DNA of 64,000 nt from Ovis canadensis (Eukaryota; Chordata; Mammalia; Artiodactyla; Bovidae), in contig NC_091245.1 in NCBI RefSeq assembly GCF_042477335.2, positions 87,644,501 to 87,708,500 on the forward strand, written 5' to 3'. The notes beneath the pieces were generated by a model. The model made no database searches and was not told the origin of the DNA. It saw only the letters and a program-made list of their open reading frames with translations. The first letter of the stretch is position 1, and each line of letters starts with the position of its first letter. A program made the translations under genes and the position numbers. Shown here one piece after another: positions 10,101 through 19,844 of this stretch.

Positions 10101-12377
10101 CAAGGAGCGTTGAAACAACAAAGACTCTTTATGAACTGGGCCCCCTAATGACACATTTACCTAATGCTAGTGTAGCTGGACAAAAAGACTCTTGGAATCA
10201 CAGTCTATGCAACTTGCTGCCAACCATACACCGTATGTGTGCCTTCACGATTAGAGAGACTAAGCTTTCAAAGTGCACTGGAAGATGCCTAAGAAGATGA
10301 GGTAGAACTTTTACGTCTCAAGGCTACAGGGAGACGATGCAAGTTCTTCCTAGAAGGACTTTTGTTCCCTTAAGGTCAGCATTTGAAAACAAAACTTTTT
10401 TTGGCCAAAGTAATCACAATTTTACCAGGCCTTCTAAATCATTCAGTCTCTTTGATCTTAAAACCCATTCCTCTAGCTGTGTACAGTCAAAAAAACCCTA
10501 ATTTTGAGTGTCAAAGAACCCCTTTTGACCATTTTTAGAATAAGATCTGCTTTGGTATAGTTTCCCCAATTAAGTAAGTATCTGCAAGTATAAACTCCAT
10601 ATGTAGTGTCCCTGAACCTGCCTGTAGTGGCAGTCTTAGGTTGGCAATCTGTCACCCCTTTCTTTTGTTTATAAAGCTTTGTTTCCCATTTCACAGTATG
10701 TTTGTCAGGATAAATTTCTTCTGATAAGTGTGTGTGGTGGGCCGTTCGGCTGTTTGTGAGCTTAACTCTCCTCGTTGTCACCCTGTAGTCATTTCAGGTC
10801 TTTGATATGTCTCAGACAGTCTGAAAACATAGTGGGAATTGGGAACATAGGTTGGCCAAACCGTTTGTGTGTGTCCCTGGATGAGCAAGTTTCTTTAGAA
10901 AGTGGGATTCCCTATGGGATTGCTGTGTGGTATGAGGACTTGCCTCCACCACTCCTGCAAGTTTCTCAATTGCCTGAAAAAGCCTTGCTTGGCCAGGAGG
11001 AGCCCTGTCCCTTATCTATGGAGCTAAGAGATCTCGTATAGTATCTACACTATATTCCAGCCAACTCTGGTAAATTAGTCAGTCCAAGGAAGGACACCAA
11101 CCAGTCCCTGACCTACATACCCAACCTAAACCTGCCCAGTGTCTCAGCTGGGTACTTTCTCAGTATCTCTAAAATGAGATGACAGGAAGCTTTTTCATAT
11201 ACCACTAAAGAAAGCTCAGGATTGTCAACCAAGATGGTAAATGGGAGATCATGAGAGATTCACCTAAATTCATATGATCACGTACAGAGGTGGACCGCAC
11301 AATGGGCCTTGCTGGTACCAAGGCTCCAGCTCCTTGTAAGCTTCCAATCCCAGTAAGAAGTCTCATTTGAACTCCTTTGTGGTCACTATAACTGTCTACT
11401 TGAAACAAAGCCCACACAATGTAAGAGCAGTGAGTTTCCCTTTTAATTGGAGACCTGTATGCTAGGAGACACCCTCTCAGATACCTCAGATCTCTGGGAA
11501 ACTGCTTTCAGGAGGTGGAAGAGGAGGTCTGGAAAATTGGAGTAATCAATTATACATCTTGGTAAAGAGTACTGCAAATCACCAAAAGCTAGGGATCTCA
11601 AGTTACTGATTTTAGTGCTTTACTCTGCATGGAAAACTATACAGACCTAGGTTGATTATAGAGTGCTTCTTTAGATGCATCTTAACTGTCTAAGGACTGT
11701 GTATCCAAACCAGAGAATGTTTCATCTGTTGTTTTCCCATCCTGACTTCCCCTACGGGCACACTGTTGGTGGGCAACTGTCAGGACTGGTCACTTAACTG
11801 TTTGTATAAGCGGATGATGAGTGAGTCTCCTTGTTTTCTTTCCAGCTATAAGGAAGGGGGTGCAGCAGAGAGACCTCAGAATTGAGAGGGAGAGCAAGCA
11901 GGCTGCATTCTAGCCATATTACTTCTGTGCAGTGTGAGCATGAGGGAGGTGCTTATCTTCTGTGTGCCTCAGTTTCCGATCTGATAAATGGTCTCAGTAG
12001 AACCCATCTTGCAGGGGAGTCATTTAGGGATTCTGAACCTATGTCATCATCTCCAGCAACAAGCACTGGGTGGAGTCTCCAAATGTCCTGTTTTATCAAG
12101 ATATCACTTGAATTACAGATAATTGGCAGAGCTAACGTTCCAGAGCTGGGGACACGAGGAGGATGGTATTTTGTCCCAATATTTGACTCCACCTGGAAGG
12201 GCTGTATCTAGGTTGCAAACTTAGGGAGACCTGCATGAACCATAGTGGGGCAGTAAACCTGAAGCCTGACCTTTTTCCCACCCTCAGGGCCTGAAGAAGA
12301 TCTCTGCCTACATGAAGTCCAGCCGCTTCCTCCCAGGCCCTCTATTCCTGAAGCTTGCTGTGTGGGGCAACAAGTAG
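1112..12377 (+). CDS. GSTM1: Glutathione S-transferase Mu, copy 1 (8 coding exons, 218 aa)
   Basis: Cytosolic phase II enzyme that conjugates reduced glutathione to electrophiles. Coding exons: 1112-1147, 1471-1546, 1963-2027, 2352-2433, 2532-2632, 3340-3435, 3523-3633, 12288-12377, all bounded by GT/AG and open throughout. Exon sizes are those of mammalian GSTM genes. The thioredoxin-like N-terminal domain (about residues 1-82) has catalytic Tyr7 in GYWDIRG, the Mu loop around residues 33-42, and glutathione contacts Arg43, Trp46, Lys50, Asn59, Gln72 and Ser73. The helical domain has Tyr116 and ends AVWGNK. The start at 1112 is in an ACCATG context; Met3 is a second in-frame ATG. Intron 7 is 8.65 kb because of repeats. 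Odd residues: Arg146 where copies 2-4 have Pro, and Leu210 where, as I recall, human GSTM1/2 have Ser/Thr. The family is certain; the paralogue number is not, and the symbol is a best guess. Confidence 0.93.
1190..1242 (+). repeat. 21-bp tandem repeat in intron 1 of copy 1
   Basis: The block GCTGCGCCCTCCTGGGAAAAT is repeated, so that three GAAAATGCTGC-type segments occur in a row. Copies 2 and 3 have one block fewer at the matching place, so this is an expansion specific to copy 1. Confidence 0.75.
2213..2263 (+). repeat. 24-bp tandem duplication in intron 3 of copy 1
   Basis: CTAYYATGGGACAGGCTCTG occurs twice in a row. The same duplication is in copy 3 (about 39815-39862), but copies 2 and 4 have a single block. 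Confidence 0.75.
5285..5715 (-). mobile_element. Old LTR-like repeat, family not recognised (unit 1, first)
   Basis: About 430 bp element recurring in the window at 11430-11790, 23985-24422, 30314-30667, 45893-46322 and 61988-62935. On the minus strand it ends near an AATAAAG signal, as an LTR would. Divergence among non-duplicated copies is high (roughly 30% by eye), so it is ancient. Confidence 0.5.
5765..6056 (-). mobile_element. CHR-type tRNA-derived SINE (intron 7, unit 1)
   Basis: Minus-strand SINE ending in the tRNA-like part GGTTGAGAATCTGCCTGCC. Present at the same place in units 2 and 3, so it predates the split of the two 3' lineages. Confidence 0.7.
6252..6497 (-). mobile_element. 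CHR-type SINE, second (intron 7, unit 1)
   Basis: Minus-strand SINE with GGAATCTGCCTTCCAGTGC-type tRNA-like end. Shared with units 2 (24958-25201) and 3 (47132-47380). Confidence 0.65.
6836..8088 (-). mobile_element. Class II (ERVK/BTLTR1-like) solo LTR, minus strand, unit 1 only
   Basis: About 1.25 kb insertion absent from units 2 and 3, whose sequence runs straight across the site (25539 and 47711). On the minus strand it begins TGTCGGGAGCCAGCACGGGA, which I recognise as a bovine class II LTR start. Flanks suggest a short degenerate target duplication. Only the LTR is present, with no internal region. It is younger than the unit 1/unit 2 split. Confidence 0.75.
8731..9088 (+). mobile_element. 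CHR-type SINE with target-site duplication (unit 1)
   Basis: tRNA-derived head, CHR-like body and A-rich tail, flanked by AAAAGAAACA at 8721-8730 and 9089-9098. Unit 3 keeps the empty site near 48364-48390, so insertion is specific to the unit 1/2 lineage. Confidence 0.8.
9100..11429. other. Intron 7 interior of unit 1, unassigned
   Basis: AT-rich sequence shared with unit 2 (28632-30313) and unit 3 (49020-51690). Minus-strand open frames of 70-107 codons occur but are not preserved between units. It may be the eroded interior of an old LTR element given the flanking LTR-like repeats; no protein family was recognised. Confidence 0.35.
11430..11790 (-). mobile_element. Old LTR-like repeat (unit 1, second)
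   Basis: Same family and orientation as 5285-5715. Unit 3 lacks it at the matching place (about 51690). The two may be ends of one old endogenous retrovirus-like element whose interior lies in intron 7, or two solo copies. Confidence 0.45.
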
Positions 12378-12825
12378 TGCCCGCAACCAGGAGATGGGCG
12401 TGAGGAGCCAGTGCCTTGGAGACCAAGTGGACCTTCCTGCCCACGGAACCATCTGTCTTTTTCTTTCTCCTTCTGTTCTCTCTAGATGGCTTCTTGGCCC
12501 CCTTATCTCCCTCCCCCCCCTTTCCATCCATCCTTTAATTCAGTTTCCCACTTTTTTTTTCTTTTCTTTTTATTTTTTTTTTAGCAAAGATCCTCCTCCA
12601 CCCCACATTATCCCTCCTGCACTAAAGCCATGTAGACTAACCTTCCCTTCCATGGTTGCTCCTGCATTGAGGAGCCCAGTCAGGTCCCTGGCCCATGGAG
12701 CTGTGTTCTGAGCTCCCAGCGTTGCCCTGAAGACCAGCACTGGCCTGGTGTGAAGTCCGTGCTTCCCAGTGTGGTTCCTGCCCAGCCTGTCTGATCCGCA
12801 GTAAAGCCTTAATCACACCTGCTGT
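12378..12825 (+). terminator. GSTM copy 1 3' UTR with AGTAAA poly(A) signal
   Basis: Follows the TAG of copy 1. It contains a T-rich run (about 12550-12583) and the variant poly(A) signal AGTAAA at 12800-12805, followed within about 25 bases by a TGTGTCCTGTCTT GU-rich stretch suited to cleavage-factor binding. The same signal is conserved after copies 2 and 3. Confidence 0.6.
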
Positions 12826-12933
12826 GTCCTGTCTTATTCCCTCCTGGCTTCCTGGAGTCACAACCAGTTATGTTGGGTGTGTGATGGTGTCCATTTTCCC
12901 TTCAGTTGTTCTCTGCAGGGCTGCATGGATAGG

Positions 12934-12991
12934 CGTGTGTGTGTGCGTGTGTGTGTATGTGTGCATGTGTGTGTGTGTGTGTGTGTGTGTG
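12934..12991 (+). repeat. TG microsatellite downstream of copy 1
   Basis: Interrupted (TG)n about 130 bp after the poly(A) signal. Units 2 and 3 have it at the same place with different lengths. Confidence 0.9.
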
Positions 12992-13522
12992 GTGGGAGGT
13001 TGGGCACAGGTGGGATTATACTATTGCTTGTTCATTCCTATCTCCACTTCATGCACCTCTGTTTCTTGGCATGAGGTGTCTACAGAAGGGGGGCCCTTCT
13101 GTGCCTGGTCCCCTCTTTAATTCAGCATTCATTGGCTGCCTCCTTTCAGCTTGTAGTACTCTGTGTCATGGTTCAGGGGGCTCTGGGGTGCTGGGGAGGT
13201 CTGAGTAGTCTACTGATGGAGTGGGATCCTGTTGGATTCACTTCTGTCACCTTCTCCTGGAAGTTTTCTCTGCTTTAGATACTCTTCTTCTGTGTTGTTA
13301 CAACATATATCAATAACATTTGCTTCCAGTGTTTTTTCTCTAACTTAGTCGTAAAGAAATTGAGGAGAATCCATTTCTTATTTGACTTTATATCTCACAT
13401 CTATTGTACTGCCTTGCAACAGTAAACGTTCAATAACAGTTGGAAACGTGAAAGAAGTATCTCTAGGTAACCCCTGGGCAACTCTACAGGCATTTTATGG
13501 ACTTGGAGCTCTGCATAGAGGT

Positions 13523-13743
13523 GCCTAGCTTCCCGGTGGTGTTAGTGGTAAAGAGCCCGCCTGCCAGTGCTGGAGATGTCAGAGATGCAGGTGCGGCCCT
13601 TGGGTGGGGGAGATCCGCTGGAGGAGGACATGGCAACCCACTTCAGTGTCTTTGCCTGGAGAATCCCATGAACAGAGGAGCCTAGCAGGCTACAGTCCAT
13701 GGAATCGCAAAGAGTCAGACTCAACTGAAGCGACTCAGCACTA
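13523..13743 (+). mobile_element. Bov-tA-type SINE (unit 1 intergenic)
   Basis: tRNA-derived part followed by the BovB-derived tail (CCATGGAATCGCAAAGAGTC). Shared with unit 2 at 32432-32652, absent from unit 3. Confidence 0.8.
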
Positions 13744-14688
13744 GATAGTTCCTTGAGCCACTTAAGATAAAGAATGAACATCAGAAGATTTGAAATCTAT
13801 AGGTCTAGGAGAAAGCCATTCGGTCTCCCTAACTAGTGCGCTGTAGCTGGCCCTTGGATAACTTGACCTGAAATGAGCAGGGCTAGTGTGTGGACCAAAG
13901 TGTAGCCGCTCTGTGCAGTCAGGAGGGAGAATGCCATTTGAGGTAGAATGTAGGCCTCACCAGATAACAAGATGATTGGCAGGTCCTTCAAAGAGTTGAT
14001 GGCTGATGGAGTTGGGCTTGTTATAGCACAGCCTCAAGTCTTGACTTGGCCTCAAGTCATAGCCCTCAGGTGTTTTGGAGAAGAGTCTTGTTGGGTATTT
14101 GTCTGGGTGGTCATTTCTTGCAGTTATTAAGCAAAAAATATTAAGCAAATGTAGGAATAATGTGAAGTAAATGATTTTTAAATAAATAAATGATTATTTC
14201 AAAAAGTAAAACTGCTAACATAAAAAAGTCCAGTAAACTAATAGTTAATGAAGCTTATAAGTCAGTAAATATTTTTGGTTTTGCAAGCCATGTGGTCTCC
14301 ATCATCACAATTGTTCACCTTTATAAATATAGTGTGAAAGCAGCCATGGGACATACATAAATGAATGGATGGGGCTGTATTTCAACAGAACTTCAAAAAC
14401 AGGTGAACTTATCTCTCTGACTCCAGATTTATATGCTCAAATTGAAAGGGCATAGCTAGTGTGGGAGGGAGGGTTAAGACAGAGGGGACATATGTATAAC
14501 TATGGCTGATTCATGTTGATTATATGACAGAAATCACAATATTATAAAGCCATTATCCTTCAAAAAAATAATAAATATCTAAAAACTTAAATCTTAGATT
14601 CAGACGTAAGAGGTGACCATGAAAAAAAGCCTAAAGAACAAAATAACTCAATCCTTTTTAAAAAATGAGGCAATATGTGATAATGAAG

Positions 14689-14950
14689 TGGAGAAGGCAA
14701 TGGCACCCCACTCCAGTACTCCTGCCTGGAAAATCCCATGGATGGAGGAGCCTGGTGCGCTGCAGTCCATGGGGTCTCAAATAGTCGGACACGACTTCAC
14801 TTTCACTTTCACTTTCACTCTCATGCACTGGAGAAGGAAATGGCAACCCAGTCCAGTGTTCTTGCCTGGAGAGTCCCAGGGTTGGGGGAGCCTGGTGGGC
14901 TGCCGTCTCTGGAGCTGCACAGAGTCGGACACGACTGAAGTGACTTAGCA
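14689..14950 (+). mobile_element. BOV-A2 (dimeric) SINE with 12-bp target duplication, unit 1
   Basis: Two Bov-A monomers joined by a CACTTT repeat linker, flanked by GTGATAATGAAG at 14677-14688 and 14951-14962. The empty site survives in unit 3 near 54186. Confidence 0.9.
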
Positions 14951-15162
14951 GTGATAATGAAGACAGTTGCAAATAAAGGTTGAACACATTAGTTTAAATG
15001 TGAAATATTTCTTCTTAATAGCATTTCTTGTTTTCCATACTGTTCATCGTAAACTTGGCTCCTTTTGTAAATTCTTGGAATCCTAGTTTGCATTTTGTTA
15101 TTCAAAATGTTATAAGCAAGTGGAAAATTTTTGTCTCATATGTAATTGGTCAGTATCTTGTC

Positions 15163-15824
15163 TGTCAGGAAGCATTTAACAGGAGGCTTCCTGTGTGCTG
15201 TTTTGGGTCTGTCATGAATCTTCTAACCCTTATTAATTCTTGAATATTCAGGAATTAAGTGGAGCAGGAATCTACTCCTGGGGGCTGAAGTATGCATGCA
15301 TTTCCATGCAGTGATAAGCAACTATTTACGACCCTCTTCCTTTTTATGAACCATATGGTAAAAGTGATTATTTACAACCTTCTCTCTTTCATATGGATGA
15401 CCTCATGTTTCCTTGATAACTTGTAAGTTTTGATTTTATCTCTGCTGAAAAGAGCTGCCTTGTAAGACAGTATAAATATTCACACAATGTTGAGTAAAAC
15501 ACCTCTGCTCCATCAGAGCTTTGGTCCCCATGTCTTGCTTTCTCTCCCCACCCTTGTCTCTCACCCTCTCTCTCTCCCTCTCTCTCTATCTTTTTCAGGC
15601 TGATACCCTGGAGCGCAGAGGCCTTCTGGGTTCACTTTCCTGCCCTGGCTTCCTTCCCCGCCTCGAGAGGGCGCCTGAGGCCTTCATGAACAGAGCAAGC
15701 TCTGTGGAAGGGTTTTATTGGCTTTCTGCATAAACCAAGGAATATCAGCCTCTTTCTCTCTCCTTTACTTTTTCATCGGTCGACTCTGGACCACCAGGTT
15801 CCGGTCCATTAAAGGACCTCAACA
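15163..15824 (+). mobile_element. Class II ERV solo LTR, unit 1 intergenic
   Basis: TG...CA element of 662 bp with TATAAAT at about 15471, flanked by near-matching 6-bp repeats (CTTGTC/TTTGTC at 15157-15162 and 15825-15830). 6-bp duplications are typical of class II elements. Its downstream part resembles the LTR at 6836-8088. Absent from unit 3 (near 54390). Confidence 0.75.
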
Positions 15825-17136
15825 TTTGTCAATGGTTATTTCTACTGTCTTCTTTTAAGATTAAAAAATGTTCTCTATAACCTAAAGTTACACAGACAAC
15901 ACTTACAAACTCAAAAAAAAAAGCTTGAGCAAGATAAAGACATATTTAGATTCTACTGTATGTATTTATGGTACTATTAAGCTTGTGTTCTGAGGCTATT
16001 TCATACAGAAACACTGTTAATTCACTGAGAATTCAGAAGGTCAGAGGTAGAGCTGGAGGGAATTATGGAAGACCGCACAGAAGAAAGACCACAGGCTAGA
16101 CTTCTCAACTGGATACTGGACACTGTAAGTTTCGATGTCTTGCACAGTGTCCTCTAAAATATTAGAACCTGTCAACATTTACAATCAAGAGAGAGAGCAC
16201 ATGTAAATCCAGAAGACGTGACCACACTGACACTGAATATCAGCGAGGCAACCACCGGATGCATCAGGCCCTTCAGCCCCCTCTCCGGTTTCACAAGTCC
16301 CCCTGCCCACTACTGCCTTCCACACACCCACTGCCCCCACCGGTGGGACCCCTGAATCTGGAGGCCGAGTCTGAGAGCCTGCTCAGCAAGCCCTCCTCCT
16401 CCTCTTGCAGAACTGACCTCTTCTTCCTGACCCCATCCTCCTGATGGGCTGCCTGTGCTCAGGGCACATCACTGTGTCCCCAGTTCCTTGTCCCAGCAGG
16501 CACCGCCTTTTCTCCTGCCTTCAGCCTCCCTCCCTCTCAGTGCCCCTTGGGGTTTGAACACTGAAAATCTCTTCCATACTTAAAAATTCCTCCCTGTATT
16601 TCCCGGATGACTTCCAGCCTTCATTACCCAGGATGGTCTTACTTATGGTGCTGCTATATGTCAGGATCATAGTGATTGTTTTTTCATAAAGGAAAACGAT
16701 ACATGGATGAATTAGACTGCATTATGTGTTACAGCATCTGCTTTACCTATTTTAAACATTCCTATTGTGCTTAATGTAGCTTTGGAAAATCATTTTCTCA
16801 GTGAAATCTAGTGGTGTTTCTGTCAGTTCAAGATGTAGAAAGGTGAGAATTGTAATTCCTCATTATGTTATGAAATGTGTAACTATTGTGAAGGTCAGCA
16901 CGTTTGGTGACCATAGTCACCATCGCTTCCCTGTGGGCAAAAGGACAAGAGAATCCACTTGACCCTGAGCCACATCCTGAGTCTGGAGCCAGAACTCATC
17001 CATGAGGACAGGCAAGGAGGGAATGGCTGGGACCATCCATAGAGGGACTGAGCTCTGCTGGTCTCTGCTGACACTGTCTCTGCTTCCAAAATTAGCAGAG
17101 ATGTGCAAACTCTAAGTCTGTGATTTAACAGGGATT

Positions 17137-17274
17137 TGAGAAGGAAATGGCAACCCACTCCAATATTGTTGCGTGGAGAATCCCAGGGACGGAGGAGCCT
17201 GGTGGGCTGCCGTCTATGGGGTCGCACAAAGTCGGACACGACTGAAGCCACTTTGCAGCAGCAGCAGCAGCAGA
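17137..17274 (+). mobile_element. Bov-tA monomer SINE with CAG-repeat tail, unit 1
   Basis: BovB-derived SINE ending in (CAG)n. Shared with unit 2 at 36030-36164; unit 3 lacks it near 55595. Confidence 0.75.
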
Positions 17275-17370
17275 GAAAAAGTCTACCTGTCTTCCAAGCC
17301 CCACTCCATACTATCCCATGGTGATTTGGATCTTCTTGGAACAGTGGTTCATGCCTTTCTATCCTACAAA

Positions 17371-17597
17371 GTGTTGTGCTGTGCTGTGCTGTGCTTAGTC
17401 ATGTTCGACTCTTTGGGACCCCATGGACCATAGTCCGCCAGGCTTCTCTGTCCTTGAGATTTCCCAGGCAAGAATATTAGAGAGCGTTGCCATTTCCTCC
17501 TCTAGGGGATCTTCCAAACCCAGGGATCGAAACCATGGCTCCTGAGTCTCCTTCACTGGCAGGCATATTCTTTACCACTGAGCCACTTGGGAAGCTC
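17371..17597 (-). mobile_element. Bov-tA-type SINE, minus strand, unit 1
   Basis: Reverse-oriented SINE beginning with a TGTGC repeat tail. Shared with unit 2 at 36256-36479. Confidence 0.75.
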
Positions 17598-17642
17598 TGT
17601 TTTTAAGCATATATTTTGGTAGTATACCAACTTTGCGTTTTT

Positions 17643-18258
17643 GGAGAAAGGCATGGCAATCCACTGCAGTATTCTTGCCTGGAGTATCCCATGGAAAGAG
17701 CGCCTGATGGGCTTGTTGCAGGAAAGGGGACCCCTTCCAGGGCCTGTAACTGGGCTCTTGTCTGACACTCGGAAAAGAATTGTCCGAGGAGACCCGTGCT
17801 GATAAAGCAAGAGATTTTATTGGGAAAGGGCACCCGGGTGGAGAGCAGTAGTAAGGGAACCCAGGAGAACAGCTCTACTGTGTGGCTCCCAGTCTTGGGT
17901 TTTATGGTGATAGGATTAGTTTCTGGGTGGTCTTTGGCCAATCATTCTAATTCAGTCATTCCTGGTGGCGCACGCATCGCTCAGCCAAGATGGATGCTAG
18001 TGAAAGGGATTCTGGGAACTGGATGGACAGGCAGTGTCTCCTTTCGCCCTTTCCTGAACTCTTCCAGTTGGTGGTGGCTTATTAGTTCTGTATTCCTTAT
18101 CAGGATCTCCTGTCATAAAACACCTCATGCAGCTGGTTACTATGGTGCCTGGCCAGGGTGGGCAGTTTCAATCAGCGTGCTTCCCCTAACAGGCTTATAG
18201 CCCATGGGGCTGCAAAGAGCCAGACATGACGAAGCAACTTAGCACATAACACATAGCA
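17643..18258 (+). mobile_element. Bov-tA SINE split by an LTR, unit 1
   Basis: SINE halves at 17643-17713 and 18192-18258, separated by a 478-bp LTR. The outer flanks carry similar ACTTTGCGTTTTT/GCTTTGTGTTTT repeats, the target duplication of the SINE. Confidence 0.75.
17714..18191 (-). mobile_element. Class I (ERV1-type) solo LTR inside a SINE, unit 1
   Basis: 478 bp TG...CA element flanked by GGCT at 17710-17713 and 18192-18195; 4-bp duplications fit class I elements. The minus strand begins TGTTAGGGGAAGCACGCTGA and carries an AATAAA, so it is read on the minus strand. Younger than the SINE it split, older than the unit 1/2 duplication. Confidence 0.8.
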
Positions 18259-18566
18259 CAGCTTTGTGTTTTAACTTATAAAATGTGTTTGTTTTTCAAA
18301 GTTCCTCTCATTTGTTTCCTACATCCACTACTTTGTAACATCCTTTCAATAAACAAAAGAAACCATATCCACCCAATGTCCTATTCTGCTAATTTTGAAA
18401 TAACCTTCTTCCTCAAAGAGGAAAGTTGGCAGGTAGGACATTGTCCTCGTGTAGTTTGTACTGCAAGTCATAGATCACAGACTGACTTCAAAGGACACCG
18501 AGCCCACACACTGCTATATATAAGACAGATAATCGACAAGGACATAGCATACAGTACAGGAGCTCT

Positions 18567-18777
18567 GGGCGTCCCTATGGCTCAGATGGTAAAGAATCTG
18601 CCTGCAATGCAGGAGACCTGGGTTTGATCCCTGGGTTGGGAAGATCCCCTGGAGGAGGGCATGGCAACCCACTCTAACATTCTTGCCTGGAGAATCCCCA
18701 TGGACAAAGGAGCCTGATGGGCTGCATATAGTCCATGGGGTCACAAAGAGTCAGACACAACTGAGCGACTGAGCAAA
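18567..18777 (+). mobile_element. Bov-tA-type SINE inserted in an L1 3' end, unit 1/2 border
   Basis: tRNA-like head (GGCTCAGATGGTAAAGAATC) and BovB-like tail. Unit 4 has the uninterrupted L1 end near 55990-56020. Confidence 0.8.
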
Positions 18778-19691
18778 GCACAGGGAACCCCACTCAGTCG
18801 TCTGTGATAGCCTAGAGGAGAAGAGAATCTGAAAAAGGATGAATATAGTTTACAAATAATTGAATCACTTAGTTGTACACCTAAAATAAACCAGGATTAT
18901 AAATCAAATATACTTCAATAAAATTTTTTTTTAAAGGAAGCACAGATCACTCTCTTGAAATCACATTGGGTCATATGTGTTATATGCTAACATATAACAT
19001 ATCCCAGGGTGAGGGCTGGGACTGCGGATCTAGGCAGCCAAGGGTGTCTGGGTCACTCTGACTCTGGTCCTGTGTGGAGCCATCCAGGCTGTCACCCTTC
19101 TCTGGACACCCTCTGGAGCCACCCACTCAGAGCACAGGTCTTCTCCCCTGGGCCACTTTCCCACCACACTACCCCTCACTGTCCCATCAATGTGAGAGAC
19201 ATGGAGCTGTCTGGCAGGACATCTCTGGAGCTGCACCTGGGTACTCTCTCTGCTGTGCAGGAATATGGATTTAGATTCACAAGTGAGGCCATAAACTACT
19301 TGATTAATTTATATCTTTATTTTCAGGCACATGAGGAGGGCAGGGCCTTCCACAGTCCCTGAGAGGAAGACATGGAGGGCTCATTTCCTTTCTCTGCCTC
19401 CTATCTACTCTTCCTGCTGCACTGATACTCATTTCTGGAAGACTGTAGCTATCATGGATTGTAAATCATGGGGGAGCGTTAGGATTGCCTGGGGTTCTCT
19501 TCTTCCTGTAACCCGGGCCGATTTAATGTTATGATTCAGGCTTGTTTCCCAAGGGCACTGGCAACTCCCCCGGTTAGCTGACGTCTCTCTGGGGTCGGGA
19601 ACCAGGGGAGCCCGACCTCGGCGGCCTTTGATCTCTAGGTGCCCAGAGATTGGCTACCATAGGAATCTGCTGAGAGAGAGACAAGAGTAGA

Positions 19692-19844
19692 CCCTGCTCT
19701 GCCGGCCAGGGGCTGAGTCAGGGGCTGGGCTGGGGCGGGGCCGAGAAGAGGGGTGGGTGCTTCCGGCCCGCTTCTCCTGGATTCAGAAGTTTCAAGCCCA
19801 CCTGCGCTGGAGTTTCTTGCACTCTGAGCGTGATAACCTGCACC
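19692..19844 (+). promoter_or_regulatory. GSTM copy 2 proximal promoter and 5' UTR
   Basis: Duplicate of the copy 1 promoter. GCTGAGTCA lies at 19712-19720 and a GGGGCGGGGCC box at about 19732-19742. There is no TATA box, and the last bases before the ATG are CTGCACC. Confidence 0.6.

Larger units (their letters stand above)
1..18737 (+). repeat. Tandem segmental duplication, unit 1 (left edge cut)
   Basis: Base 1 aligns with base 18738 and with base 37620, where the same SINE tail and L1 3' end recur. The unit carries upstream block, GSTM copy 1 and intergenic repeats. It aligns with unit 2 along its whole length, except for a solo LTR here at about 6836-8088 and a BovB/deletion swap in unit 2. 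Confidence 0.9.

Noticed and set aside
12939-13208. Cysteine/valine-rich frames downstream of copies 1-3
   Set aside because: Produced by translation of the TG microsatellite.
14658-14987. 109-codon minus-strand frame, identical in unit 2
   Set aside because: It lies entirely within a BOV-A2 SINE. Its Ser-Glu run comes from the CACTTT linker repeat.
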